Positions 27,523 through 35,914 of a stretch of DNA of 62,886 nucleotides are shown here, piece by piece. This stretch comes from Paraburkholderia sp. Its GTDB lineage: Bacteria; Pseudomonadota; Gammaproteobacteria; Burkholderiales; Burkholderiaceae. Every line of letters starts with the position of its first letter. The stretch's first letter is position 1. The notes under the pieces were generated by a model. The model had not been told where the DNA came from. It saw only the letters and a program-made list of their open reading frames with translations, and did not search any database. Location: assembly GCF_004298475.1 (NCBI RefSeq), contig NZ_SCRP01000019.1:1-62886 (forward strand). Reading direction: 5' to 3'. Made by a program: the position numbers and the translations under genes.

Positions 27523-28698
27523 TCAGAAGCGGTGGCGGAGACCGACCATGACCATGCCCTGGCGGTCGTTGCTCGCGTCGTTGCCGAAGTCGCCCATCGA
27601 CGCAACAGCCGTAGAGAGGACGCCGCTCGTGTTGAACGTGTTGCCCGATGCCTTCTGGTAGCCGCCGAGCGCATAGATGTCCGTGCGCTTCGACAGCGAA
27701 TAGATCGCGCCGAGGCTGAACTGGTTGTACGTGACGTCCACGCCGTTGCCGCCGCCCTTCGTGTAGTTATAGCCGACGCCAACCACCATTGCCGGCAGGA
27801 ACTGGTAGTTCACGTAGGCTTGCCCGGTGTTGAACTCCGTGCGGTTGTTCGAGCCGGACGTTGCAGTCTGGTAATTCTGGTACTGGACGTTGCTGTACGA
27901 AATGCCGGTCGTGACGGGGCCGATCGCGTAGCTGCCTGCCGCGCGCACGATCTGCAGCGAGTTGGCCGACACGAAGCCGCCCGAGATGCCGGGGGAGTCG
28001 TCGACAACGCCGCCGGTCGTCGGGCTCTGGAGGCCGTCGAACGAGGACACGGTGCCGTTGCCGCTCGTCGCGCGGAAATAGCCTGCGGCAAGGCCGACCG
28101 GACCATTGTTGTACGACACGGCTGCGGCGTAGGTCTGGCCTGCGCCCATGCTGCCGGCCGCGCCGCCGAAGCCGTACATGGCCGACACCTTGAAGCCCGA
28201 GATATCGGGGCTCTGGTACTTGATCGCGTTGCTGGTGCGGAAGCTGTTGTCGTAGTTATCGAGGTCGCCCGGCGTGGCGAACGTCGAAGCGAAGAAGTCG
28301 TCATTCGTGAGCGGCTGGATCAGATCGATCAGCGGATCGTACTGGCGGCCGAGGGTCACCGTGCCCATGTTGTCCGACTGCAGGCCGACGTAGGCTTGAC
28401 GGCCGAAGAGGCGCTCACCCTGGTTCGAATGGCCTGTGTTCACGTCAAAACCGCTCTCGATCCGGAAGATCGCGCGCAGGCCGTTGCCGAGATCCTCGTT
28501 ACCCTTGAGGCCCCAGAGGTTCGGCGAGACGTTGCCCGCCGACATCTTGACCAGATTGCCCGAGCCGTTGGCACCCTTGACATTGCCGAACCAGGCGACG
28601 GCGTTGTCGAGCGTGCCGTACAGCGTGACGCTGCTTTGCGCATGAGCGGCGGTGGCGAAAGTCGCCAGCGCTGCCGTTGCGATCAGGAGTTTTTTCAT
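27523..28698 (-). CDS. OmpC-type trimeric porin
   Basis: 391 aa. Signal peptide MKKLLIATAALATFATAAHA cleaved before QSSVTLYGTLDN, the classic Burkholderia/Bordetella porin beginning. Porin_4-type 16-stranded barrel with loop 3 markers such as LFGRQAYVGLQ and a C-terminal strand ending VGLRHRF (terminal Phe for BAM recognition). General outer-membrane diffusion channel. It has its own terminator and a long upstream region (28699-29260), as expected for a highly expressed, regulated gene. Confidence 0.95.
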   Translation of the reverse strand: MKKLLIATAALATFATAAHAQSSVTLYGTLDNAVAWFGNVKGANGSGNLVKMSAGNVSPNLWGLKGNEDLGNGLRAIFRIESGFDVNTGHSNQGERLFGRQAYVGLQSDNMGTVTLGRQYDPLIDLIQPLTNDDFFASTFATPGDLDNYDNSFRTSNAIKYQSPDISGFKVSAMYGFGGAAGSMGAGQTYAAAVSYNNGPVGLAAGYFRATSGNGTVSSFDGLQSPTTGGVVDDSPGISGGFVSANSLQIVRAAGSYAIGPVTTGISYSNVQYQNYQTATSGSNNRTEFNTGQAYVNYQFLPAMVVGVGYNYTKGGGNGVDVTYNQFSLGAIYSLSKRTDIYALGGYQKASGNTFNTSGVLSTAVASMGDFGNDASNDRQGMVMVGLRHRF

Positions 28699-29260
28699 GG
28701 ATGTTTTATTGATGAATATTGCTGTGGTCTATCTCCGGTCTCCCGCGAAGCTGGAATGCCGGTCTGGATTGAATGGGCCTCACCATGGGCGGAATGGCAT
28801 GGGCCGTGAGGCCAATCAATTCGCGGCAATTATGCAAAAGGCCGGAAAGTCCAAATTGCAAAAAACTAAAACTCTGAATTTCAGAATGCCGTTCGCCCCG
28901 CGAGCCCTTCCGGCAGGGCTCGCAAGGCCGGATGATGATCGTGGCGTTGTTTTTACGTCAGCGAAAAACAACGCGTGGCGAGCATCGGAAGATGATGCGC
29001 ATGCCCGTGGCCGCGATGTAGTTGATCGACTGGCAGGCATCGAACGCCGGGGTGATCTTGTCCGGGTTTGATGATTGAGGGTTGGTCGGAGCCGAATGAA
29101 TATTTGTTCATGTGTTCGTCGATATCGGTACAGGCGTGCGCCGTTATCGTAGCTTCGCTTCATGGCTCGTTGCCGCTTCGTCACGCGCGATCAAATGTGA
29201 TCAAACGCAAAAGCGGCGGCCATGTGGATCGTGAAGGACTTAACGAAGCGGAGATTGAAG
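28699..29260. other. Divergent regulatory region, porin / DUF4148 gene
   Basis: 560 bases that separate a leftward porin from a rightward DUF4148 gene. It is AT-richer than the neighbours, as expected for promoters, and contains the palindrome at 28873-28885. No gene seen. Confidence 0.5.
28873..28885. promoter_or_regulatory. Palindrome TCTGAATTTCAGA, candidate operator
   Basis: A perfect 6+1+6 dyad. The same core occurs again at 29866-29882 as part of a 17-bp palindrome, 1 kb away on the far side of the DUF4148 and lipoprotein genes. The regulator is unknown. Confidence 0.45.
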
Positions 29261-29515
29261 ATGAGGAAACGGGTGCAATGGACTGCCGCGCTCGGCGCTG
29301 CGCTGCTTGCATGCGGGGCCGCGCATGCACAGGACGCGCCAACGGCGCCGGCGCCGGAGCAACAGCTCGCCGCGAGTCCTGCTCAGAGCGGGCAGGCCGC
29401 AGTGACTGCAAACGCGGGCGGCAAGACACGGCAGCAGGTCAAGGACGAGTACATCGAAGCCGTTCGCAGCGGCGAACTAAAGGAATTGAATCGTGAGCTT
29501 TATCCGCATCACTAA
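29261..29515 (+). CDS. DUF4148 periplasmic protein
   Basis: 84 aa from ATG 29261, behind GGAG; the in-frame ATG at 29222 would add a non-signal extension. Signal peptide MRKRVQWTAALGAALLACGA cleaved near AHAQ. Mature part is an Ala/Gln-rich linker and the DUF4148 core TRQQVKDEYIEAVRSGEL. Small periplasmic protein of unknown function, common and amplified in Burkholderiaceae. Its end overlaps the start of the next small gene by 23 bases. Confidence 0.8.
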   Translation: MRKRVQWTAALGAALLACGAAHAQDAPTAPAPEQQLAASPAQSGQAAVTANAGGKTRQQVKDEYIEAVRSGELKELNRELYPHH

Positions 29516-29711
29516 ATGCACGGGGCGAAAAGATGGGCCGCATCGCCATGATGAGCAATCGCGCAAGCGCCGCAACTGGAAGCGTGTCGCGCTCGGTGCA
29601 GCGCTGACGTTTGCGCTGGCCGGCTGCGCCGGCCTGCATGGGCAGCCCGACGGGCCGGACGGCTGCGTTGGCCCGGCCGGTTTTTGTCAGCCGTATTTCG
29701 GCGCGGGCTGA
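29493..29711 (+). CDS. Small lipoprotein overlapping DUF4148 gene
   Basis: 72 aa from GTG 29493 (AAAGGAA ribosome site inside the preceding gene). A basic region (RKRRNWKR) leads into a hydrophobic stretch ending in lipobox FALAGC, followed by a short Gly/Pro-rich tail with two more cysteines (DGCVGPAGFCQPYFG). The predicted mature lipopeptide has only about 27 residues. The GTG start is long for a signal peptide; an internal start nearer the basic region is possible. Translation is probably coupled to the DUF4148 gene. Confidence 0.6.
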   Translation: MSFIRITKCTGRKDGPHRHDEQSRKRRNWKRVALGAALTFALAGCAGLHGQPDGPDGCVGPAGFCQPYFGAG

Positions 29712-29753
29712 TGAAAGCAGTAGAGAAAGCGGTAAAGACGTCGCAACAACAGA

Positions 29754-29781
29754 GCCCTCGACACCCGCCGGTGTCGAGGGC
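29754..29781. terminator. Strong hairpin after the small lipoprotein gene
   Basis: GCCCTCGACACC and GGTGTCGAGGGC form a perfect 12-bp stem with a CGCC tetraloop, 43 bases after the stop at 29711. There is no T-tract, so it is either a weak terminator or a 3'-end protecting stem. Confidence 0.6.
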
Positions 29782-29865
29782 GCAATGAGCGTCTGCGAAT
29801 GCCCCATTCTGTTCTCGGCGCTATGAGCAGAGGGTAGTGAGGTCAACGATCGCGGCGAAGCCGGA

Positions 29866-29882
29866 ATTCTGAAATTCAGAAT
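29866..29882. promoter_or_regulatory. 17-bp perfect palindrome, candidate operator
   Basis: ATTCTGAAATTCAGAAT, perfect around the central A at 29874, located 164 bases before the start of the gene at 30046. Shares TCTGAA(A/T)TTCAGA with the site at 28873. Confidence 0.5.
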
Positions 29883-30045
29883 CGAGCTTGCCTTCGGACG
29901 GCATGCGCATGGCATTTTCAGCGACGTGAACAATTTTTCATCGAGGCGAAATTGAAGGCCTGATCGGGTGGTGTCACGATTGTCGTCAGGAGCGGTTTTT
30001 CTGGCGAAACGGGACAGCACGCGAACAGCGCGTTGGGGAGCGAAG

Positions 30046-30438
30046 ATGCGCGAACAATGTGGGTTGCGAGTCGAGCGCGTAGAGCGTGAAGGCAAGGCTG
30101 CCTTGCTGATCGAGTGCGGCGGGGCATCGACGATACTCGACGGCGCGCAGGCCGAGGCGCTGGTTCAGAAACTGGCGCTCTACCGGTCGGCGATGAATCC
30201 CTCCGTCGCGCCGCAGCTATCGCGCACGCACAACTATCACATCACCCTCCAGCCGCTCTGGTTCGCGGAGCCCAACCTGACAATCGACGGTGTCGTGCTG
30301 TTGTTGCGCCACGGCGGGTTCGGCTGGGTCGGATTCTCGTTCGACCGTGCGGTGCTCAAACGAATGCGCCGCGACCTGAGCCGGGCCACCGCCGCATCGC
30401 GTCGCGGCCTGCTGGTGGAGCCGCTGGCGACCCAATAG
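30046..30438 (+). CDS. Conserved small hypothetical protein (GFGW family, copy 2)
   Basis: 130 aa from ATG 30046 (GGGGAGCGAAG ribosome site); a longer open frame from 29968 is less likely. N-terminal strand-rich module (GLRVERVEREGKAALLIECG), helix, then an internal loop with HNYHITLQPLWFAEPN, then IDGVVLLLRHGGFGWVGFSF and a basic C-terminus. The central motif matches the protein at 13618-13986, so the two are paralogues. Soluble, no signal peptide. Function unknown. Confidence 0.7.
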   Translation: MREQCGLRVERVEREGKAALLIECGGASTILDGAQAEALVQKLALYRSAMNPSVAPQLSRTHNYHITLQPLWFAEPNLTIDGVVLLLRHGGFGWVGFSFDRAVLKRMRRDLSRATAASRRGLLVEPLATQ

Positions 30439-30458
30439 CGGTCCAGCTTTATTTACGG

Positions 30459-30510
30459 CTTTTACTGCGGCTCTTACCGCGGTTCTTCCCGCGGTTCTTC
30501 CCGATTACCC
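30459..30510. repeat. Degenerate 12-bp tandem repeat
   Basis: Around four copies of a unit close to GCGGTTCTTCCC, the last two nearly perfect. It lies between the convergent stops of the GFGW gene (30438) and the XapX gene (30564). Confidence 0.6.
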
Positions 30511-30563
30511 GGGCGCCTTCCCGAAGGTCTGTGCAGCCTGTGCGTGCTCCACGCGCGCATACA

Positions 30564-30866
30564 TCACGTTCGATTCCGATTCTTTGCGGACGTATCGGAC
30601 GCGTCGGACGTTTCCGGCCCATTGGATGCATGAGCGCCCGGTAACACACCGAACATATGCTGGCCACATTTCGCTTCGTGCCATGCGGCTTTCAGTCTGA
30701 GACCCGAAAGTACATGGCGCGCGAGCGGCAGTATCTGCTCGCCCGCCAGCATGCCGAGCAGGCCCGCCAGTGCAATTGCAGGCGGAGCCGGAGATTGCAC
30801 GCCGATCGTGTCGTAGACGATGCCGGCGAGGATGCCGGCGAGTAGCGAAAATGCATACGATTTCAT
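30564..30866 (-). CDS. XapX-domain small membrane protein, long form
   Basis: 100 aa. Residues 1-50 are the XapX (DUF1427) module: a first membrane helix (YAFSLLAGILAGIVYDTI), the invariant SPAPPAIALAGLLGMLAGEQ, which forms the turn and second helix, then a hydrophilic tail of about 45 residues ending in a polar NGPETSDASDTSAKNRNRT. Short XapX proteins are usually 50-60 aa, so the tail is extra. It is divergent from the hydrolase gene at 31154, and a 55-aa XapX relative lies on the other side of that gene. Confidence 0.85.
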   Translation of the reverse strand: MKSYAFSLLAGILAGIVYDTIGVQSPAPPAIALAGLLGMLAGEQILPLARHVLSGLRLKAAWHEAKCGQHMFGVLPGAHASNGPETSDASDTSAKNRNRT

Positions 30867-31153
30867 GAAATGAATCTCGTTGACGATTTTCCGGTGTCAC
30901 GCACCAAGTCGTGAATCGCTTTAAAGCATATCGGGTTTGGTGAAACAGGAACAGAGCAAATTCGGGGAAAAGTCGGCGATTTGACATTCAACTTTCGGGG
31001 TTGCTCGAACGCTATTTATTTGTTGTCCTCTTTTTTGATTTACATGTTAAATGGCGCGGGCTGGACGGCGAGTTGCCAGTCCAGCCTCTATTCCACCCAT
31101 TCCGGTTATTCCGGTCTGGTGGCTCTTTCTACGCATCAAACATCAGGTGCGCC
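30867..31153. other. Divergent promoter region, XapX / isochorismatase gene
   Basis: 287 bases, AT-rich around 30990-31050, between a leftward XapX gene and the rightward hydrolase gene. It is the most likely control point of the 31-37 kb cluster. I see no clear dyad. Confidence 0.4.
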
Positions 31154-31840
31154 ATGACCAATCCGAAGCTCGAATTAATTACCCCGCAGAACAGCCAGCT
31201 GATTTTCATCGATCAGCAGCCGCAGATGGCGTTCGGTGTGCAGTCGATCGATCGGCAGACGCTGAAGAACAACGTCGTCGGGCTGGCCAGGGCGGCCAAG
31301 GTGTTCGAGATTCCCACCACGATCACGACAGTCGAGTCGACGAGCTTCTCGGGATTCACGTATCCGGAATTGCTCGACGTGTTCCCGGGTAAGAAACTGC
31401 TCGAGCGCACCTCGATGAACTCGTGGGACGACCAGAAGGTTCGCGATGCGCTTGCCGCGAACAACCGCAAGAAGGTGATCGTGGCGGGCCTGTGGACCGA
31501 AGTCTGCAATACCACCTTTGCGCTGTGCGCGATGCTCGAAGGCGGCTACGAGATTTATATGGTGGCCGATGCATCGGGCGGCACGTCGAAGGAGGCGCAT
31601 GACTACGCGATGCAGCGCATGATCCAGGCGGGCGTCGTGCCCGTCACCTGGCAGCAGGTCTTGCTCGAATGGCAGCGCGACTGGGCTCGCCGCGAAACCT
31701 ACGACGCGGTTATGGCGATAGCGCGGGAGCACTCGGGCGCATACGGCATGGGCATCGACTACGCCTACACGATGGTTCACAAGGCGCCCCAGCGTGCGGC
31801 GAAGCCGGGCGAGGTGCTGCCGGCGGTTGCAGCGCACTGA
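31154..31840 (+). CDS. Isochorismatase-family (YcaC-like) cysteine hydrolase
   Basis: 228 aa from ATG 31154. Cysteine hydrolase fold: catalytic Asp in LIFIDQQPQMAF (about 19), Lys region, and nucleophile Cys in VAGLWTEVCNTTFALC (about 121). The C-terminal extension (LLEWQRDWARRETYDAVMAI) matches YcaC-like enzymes of unknown substrate. Related enzymes cleave amides, ureas or isochorismate. It leads the rightward cluster with a second XapX gene, an amidohydrolase and transport proteins, so it may act on a product of the amidohydrolase or on the same imported compound. Confidence 0.87.
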   Translation: MTNPKLELITPQNSQLIFIDQQPQMAFGVQSIDRQTLKNNVVGLARAAKVFEIPTTITTVESTSFSGFTYPELLDVFPGKKLLERTSMNSWDDQKVRDALAANNRKKVIVAGLWTEVCNTTFALCAMLEGGYEIYMVADASGGTSKEAHDYAMQRMIQAGVVPVTWQQVLLEWQRDWARRETYDAVMAIAREHSGAYGMGIDYAYTMVHKAPQRAAKPGEVLPAVAAH

Positions 31841-31946
31841 TCGCTATCGTCGCGATTCCCGAAGCTGATCTCGTGAAGCCGATGCGCCGCCTTCTCCGCG
31901 AAGGCGTCGCACCGGCCAGTCGTAAACCTTCGGAGCGACTGATTGT

Positions 31947-32114
31947 ATGGAACCGTATCTGGTGTCACTTGCCGCAGGCGCGCTGATCGGCGTGATCTAC
32001 AGCGTGATCAAGGTCCGCTCGCCCGCACCGCCGCTGGTTGCGCTCGTCGGCCTGTTCGGCATGACGATCGGCATGCAGGCCATTCCGTGGTTGAAACCGT
32101 TGTTTGGCCTTTAA
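31947..32114 (+). CDS. XapX-domain small membrane protein, short form
   Basis: 55 aa from ATG 31947, nine bases after GGAGCG. MEPYLVSLAAGALIGVIYSV is the first helix, VRSPAPPLVALVGLFGM the conserved turn and second helix. It is the minimal XapX protein, two helices only, and shows clear relation to the first half of the 100-aa protein at 30564. It is placed between the hydrolase and amidohydrolase genes, the usual XapX neighbourhood. Possible membrane scaffold or transporter accessory; function unknown. Confidence 0.85.
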   Translation: MEPYLVSLAAGALIGVIYSVIKVRSPAPPLVALVGLFGMTIGMQAIPWLKPLFGL

Positions 32115-32190
32115 TGCGCGGCCTTTAGTCCGGTTTTCAAGCAACGCAAGCGCGAATTGATTTCGACGTCAACGAAGTGAGGACAATCAC

Positions 32191-34080
32191 ATGAGTGCAA
32201 CCGCAGCCCAACCCGATCTCATTCTGTATAACGGACGGTTCACTACATTGGACCGCTCGAATCCGGGTGCCACTGCGGTGGCGATTGTCGATGGCCGCTT
32301 CGTCGCGGTCGGCAGCGATGCCGATATCGTGCCGCTCGCGGGCGGCGCGACGAAGCGCATCGATCTCGGTGGCCGTCCTGCGTTGCCCGGCCTGATCGAC
32401 AATCACCTGCATCTGATTCGTGGTGGTCTCAACTACAACATGGAGCTGCGTTGGGATGGCGTGCGCTCGCTCGCCGTCGCCATGGAAATGCTCAAGAAGC
32501 AGGTGGCGATCACGCCCGCACCGCAATGGGTGCGCGTGGTTGGCGGCTTCACCGAGCACCAGTTCGCGGAAAAACGCCTGCCGACGATCGAGGAACTCAA
32601 CGCGGTCGCGCCCGATACACCCGTGTTCATCCTCCATCTTTACGACCGTGCGCTGCTCAACGCTGCCGCGCTGCGCGTGGTCGGTTATGGCAAGGACACG
32701 CCGGATCCCGCGGGTGGAAAAATCTTTCGCGACTCCGCGGGCAATCCAACCGGCTTGCTGCTTGCGAATCCGAACGCCGCACTCCTGTATGCGACGCTTG
32801 CGAAAGGTCCCAGGCTGCCGCTGGAGTATCAATACAATTCGACGCGCCATTTCATGCGTGAACTCAACCGCCTCGGTGTGACCGGCGTCATCGATGCGGG
32901 CGGCGGTTCCCAGAATTATCCGGAGGATTACGAGGTCATCGGCAAGCTGCACGAGGCGGGCGAGATGACGGTGCGTGTGGCGTACAACCTGTTCACCCAA
33001 AAACCGAAGGCCGAAAGAGAGGACTTTGTGAACTGGACCCGCACGGTCAGGTATCACGATGGCACGGATTATTTTCGCCATAACGGTGCTGGCGAGATGC
33101 TCGTGTTTTCCGCGGCCGACTTCGAGGACTTCCGGGTTGCGCGCCCGGATCTGCCGCCGGAAATGGAGGACGAACTCGAAGGCGTCGTGCGCGTGCTCGC
33201 GCAGAATCGCTGGCCGTGGCGTCTGCACGCCACGTACGACGAAACCATCAGTCGCGCGCTGGATGTCTTCGAGAAGGTGGATAGAGACATTCCGCTTGAC
33301 GGCATCAACTGGTTTTTCGATCACGCGGAAACCGTCTCCGAACGTTCGTTGGACCGCATCGCGGCGCTCGGGGGCGGTATCGCGGTTCAACACCGCATGG
33401 CGTATCAGGGCGAATACTTCGTCGAGCGATATGGCGCGGTCGCGGCGGAAGCGACTCCGCCTGTCGCGAAGATGCTGCAAAAAGGGTTAAAAGTCTCCGC
33501 AGGCACCGATGCGACGCGTGTGGCTTCGTACAACCCGTGGGTGTCGCTTGCGTGGCTGGTGAGCGGCAAGACGGTCGGCGGAATGCGGATGTATCCGCAA
33601 CGTAATCTGCTCGATCGCGAGACGGCCCTGCGCATGTGGACCGAGTACGTGACCTGGTTCTCGAACGAAGCGGGCAAGAAGGGCTGCATTGCTGTCGGGC
33701 AGCTTGCCGATCTGATCGTGCCGGACCGCGACTTCTTTTCGTGTCCGGAGGACGATATTGCCGACACAACCGCATTACTGACGGTCGTTGGCGGCAGGAT
33801 CGTCTGGGGTGCAGGCCCGTTCTCGCCATTCGACGCGCCGATTCCGCCAGCGATGCCCGACTGGTCGCCGGTGCACGCGTTCGGAGGCTATGGCGGCTGG
33901 GGCGCGCAGCAACGCAGCGGCGCACCACTGCAGCGTGCTGCGGCTGCGGCAATGTGTGGTTGCGCGAGTGCATGCAACGTGCACGGTCATGCGCATGCGC
34001 TCGCATGGAGCCGCGTATTGCCGACCTCGGATGCGAAGGGTTTCTGGGGCGCGCTGGGTTGCTCCTGCTGGGCAGTGTAA
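32191..34080 (+). CDS. YtcJ-like metal-dependent amidohydrolase with Cys/His-rich tail
   Basis: 629 aa. Composite N-terminal domain (DLILYNGRFTTLD), then the TIM-barrel with metal ligands in LPGLIDNHLHLIRGG (NHLH in place of the common DSHxH), RLHATYD (about 348), HAE in WFFDHAETVS (about 373) and the terminal Asp in KVSAGTDATRV (about 438). No signal peptide, so cytoplasmic. Residues about 585-629 form an unusual tail with five Cys and three His (MCGCASACNVHGHAHA, then GCSCW at the end). YtcJ-like enzymes hydrolyse N-substituted or cyclic amides; the substrate here is unknown. Confidence 0.88.
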   Translation: MSATAAQPDLILYNGRFTTLDRSNPGATAVAIVDGRFVAVGSDADIVPLAGGATKRIDLGGRPALPGLIDNHLHLIRGGLNYNMELRWDGVRSLAVAMEMLKKQVAITPAPQWVRVVGGFTEHQFAEKRLPTIEELNAVAPDTPVFILHLYDRALLNAAALRVVGYGKDTPDPAGGKIFRDSAGNPTGLLLANPNAALLYATLAKGPRLPLEYQYNSTRHFMRELNRLGVTGVIDAGGGSQNYPEDYEVIGKLHEAGEMTVRVAYNLFTQKPKAEREDFVNWTRTVRYHDGTDYFRHNGAGEMLVFSAADFEDFRVARPDLPPEMEDELEGVVRVLAQNRWPWRLHATYDETISRALDVFEKVDRDIPLDGINWFFDHAETVSERSLDRIAALGGGIAVQHRMAYQGEYFVERYGAVAAEATPPVAKMLQKGLKVSAGTDATRVASYNPWVSLAWLVSGKTVGGMRMYPQRNLLDRETALRMWTEYVTWFSNEAGKKGCIAVGQLADLIVPDRDFFSCPEDDIADTTALLTVVGGRIVWGAGPFSPFDAPIPPAMPDWSPVHAFGGYGGWGAQQRSGAPLQRAAAAAMCGCASACNVHGHAHALAWSRVLPTSDAKGFWGALGCSCWAV

Positions 34081-34215
34081 TCAGATTTTTCGGGCATCCG
34101 GGTTTGATCGCGGCACGTGTGCTTGCGAACATGATCGGCGATTCAACACGTTCCGCCCGCTATCGCCGCGCGTGATCAATCGAACAGTACGCTGCAATCA
34201 CAGGAGAATTACGTT

Positions 34216-35130
34216 ATGAAAATCATTCACCCGGTATTGATTGGCGCAGCAATCGCGTTTGGTTTTTTGGCTACGCCAGCGTCGTTTGCGAAGCCGCCGG
34301 TGATCGCGGCCGCATCGCCGTCCGTCGCAGTCGGCCCGCAGTACGACACGACACACGTGTATGTCGCGCCGGAGGATTTCGACCGCTTCACGGATAGCGT
34401 CGTGGCGACATTCGGCGGCAGCAAGTCGAAGCAGGGCGTCTTCCAGGTTACGCCAACGCCGAGCCAGACGATGTCGCAACTCGTATTGACACCCGTGGGC
34501 ACGATGTCCGTATTCGGCTTCAAGACGCCTGTGCCGTATCCCTTCGGCGCCGAGCGTACGGGTTACCTCGTCACGGACATGGATGCAGCCGTGAAGGCGG
34601 CGCGCGCGCATGGTGCGGATGTGATCGTCGATCCGTTTCCCGATCCGATTGGCCGCGACGTGTTGATCAGATGGGCGGGCGGCGTGAATATGCAGCTCTA
34701 CTGGCACAACCAGGCACCGCAATACGATGCGCTGCAGACCATTCCAGAGAATCGTGTCTACGTTTCGGCGCAAAGCGTACGCAAGCTGGTTCACGATTTC
34801 GTGAAGTTCTCGAATGGCAAGGTGGTGTCCGATGTGCTGAAGGCGCCGGGCATCGAAATTGGCCGCCCGAACGACACGTATCGCCGCATTCGCATCGAAT
34901 CGGGCTTCGGCAAGATGACCGTGCTCGTAACGGATGGCCAATTGCCGTATCCGTTCGGGCGCGAAACGACGGGATATGAAGTGGCGAATCTCGACGACAC
35001 GCTGCAAAAGGCGAAGGCCGCTGGCGTGACCGTGCTCGTGCCGCCGTTCACATCGGACGGACGTGAAGCAGCGATTGTCCAGTTCCCGGGAGGTTACATC
35101 GCTGAAATCCACGCTGGCACGACTCAATGA
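34216..35130 (+). CDS. Secreted VOC (glyoxalase/dioxygenase-fold) protein
   Basis: 304 aa, AGGAG 8 bases before ATG 34216. Signal peptide MKIIHPVLIGAAIAFGFLAT ending PASFA, so periplasmic, which is uncommon for VOC proteins. Two tandem VOC modules (about 40-170 and 175-300), with TGYLVTDMDAAVKAARAHGA and TGYEVANLDDTLQKAKAAGV occupying equivalent places. Metal ligands are not obvious in either half, so it may bind rather than convert its ligand. The stop overlaps the next gene (ATGA). Confidence 0.8.
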   Translation: MKIIHPVLIGAAIAFGFLATPASFAKPPVIAAASPSVAVGPQYDTTHVYVAPEDFDRFTDSVVATFGGSKSKQGVFQVTPTPSQTMSQLVLTPVGTMSVFGFKTPVPYPFGAERTGYLVTDMDAAVKAARAHGADVIVDPFPDPIGRDVLIRWAGGVNMQLYWHNQAPQYDALQTIPENRVYVSAQSVRKLVHDFVKFSNGKVVSDVLKAPGIEIGRPNDTYRRIRIESGFGKMTVLVTDGQLPYPFGRETTGYEVANLDDTLQKAKAAGVTVLVPPFTSDGREAAIVQFPGGYIAEIHAGTTQ

Positions 35131-35822
35131 AATCCGAGGACACGGTCCTTGCAGCCATTGCCGGTTTTGTCGATACGTTGAGTTTTGTCGCGCTGTTCGG
35201 ATTGTTCGTCGCGCACGTGACGGGCAACTTCGTGTTGATCGGCGCGGGCGTCGCAGGCTTCAATGGCGGCGTCCTGCTGAAACTGATCGTGCTGCCTGCT
35301 TTTGTCGGCGGGGTCGTCCTCAGCAGTCTGCTCGTGCGGTCGCTGTCCGGACCGCATGCGCGCCAGGGTGCGCGCGTGCTGCATGCGGTTCAGGCCGTGC
35401 TCATGTTCGGCTTTTGCTTCACTGGCGTCTGGGCAACGCCGATCAGCCAGCCCGACAGCCTTCCGGCCATTGTGGCGGGTGTGGTCGGCGCGATTGCCAT
35501 GGGCGTGCAAAATGCGCATCCGCGTCTGATCAAGCGTTCCGGCGTGCCGAATACCGTGATGACGGGCAACGTCACACAGGCGATCCTGGACGCGATTGAC
35601 ATGCTGTCCGCGACCACCGAGATCGGCGTGCGCGAGGCGGCACGCGCACGATTCGCAAAGATGATGCCGGCCATTATCGCGTTCGCGTTGGGCGCGGTGG
35701 CGGGCGCGATGGGCATGCTTTACGTGGGATTCTGGGCGTTGCTCGCGCCCGCCTTCGCACTTGCGGGGCTCGTTTTCACCACTGGTGAGCAGGATCGCGT
35801 GTTCACCTCGGGGCACCCATGA
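35127..35822 (+). CDS. DUF1275 (YoaK-like) membrane protein
   Basis: 231 aa with six predicted membrane helices, starting AAIAGFVDTLSFVALFGLFV and followed by the family landmark AHVTGNFVLIGAG. The second landmark QNAHPRLIKRSGVPNTVMTG is also present. Function of the family is unknown, with transport suggested. ATGA overlaps with the VOC gene and possibly with the next gene show it is in one transcription unit. Confidence 0.88.
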   Translation: MKSEDTVLAAIAGFVDTLSFVALFGLFVAHVTGNFVLIGAGVAGFNGGVLLKLIVLPAFVGGVVLSSLLVRSLSGPHARQGARVLHAVQAVLMFGFCFTGVWATPISQPDSLPAIVAGVVGAIAMGVQNAHPRLIKRSGVPNTVMTGNVTQAILDAIDMLSATTEIGVREAARARFAKMMPAIIAFALGAVAGAMGMLYVGFWALLAPAFALAGLVFTTGEQDRVFTSGHP

Positions 35823-35914
35823 TTTCGCGAGACCGGGACGACCGGCTCCGATTTCGTGCGCCGCACGCAGGAGCGCAGAGCTATCGCCACACGCCCGTGG
35901 CCGGAAGGGAATGG

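Noticed and set aside
29754..29781. Perfect 12-bp hairpin as an attachment site or IS end
   Set aside because: No direct repeats flank it and no integrase or transposase is near; a transcript-end hairpin explains it better.
30449..30667. Leftward frame with GKNRGKNRGKSRSKSRK tail
   Set aside because: Reads through the 12-bp tandem repeat in another frame than the XapX gene; composition is a repeat artefact.
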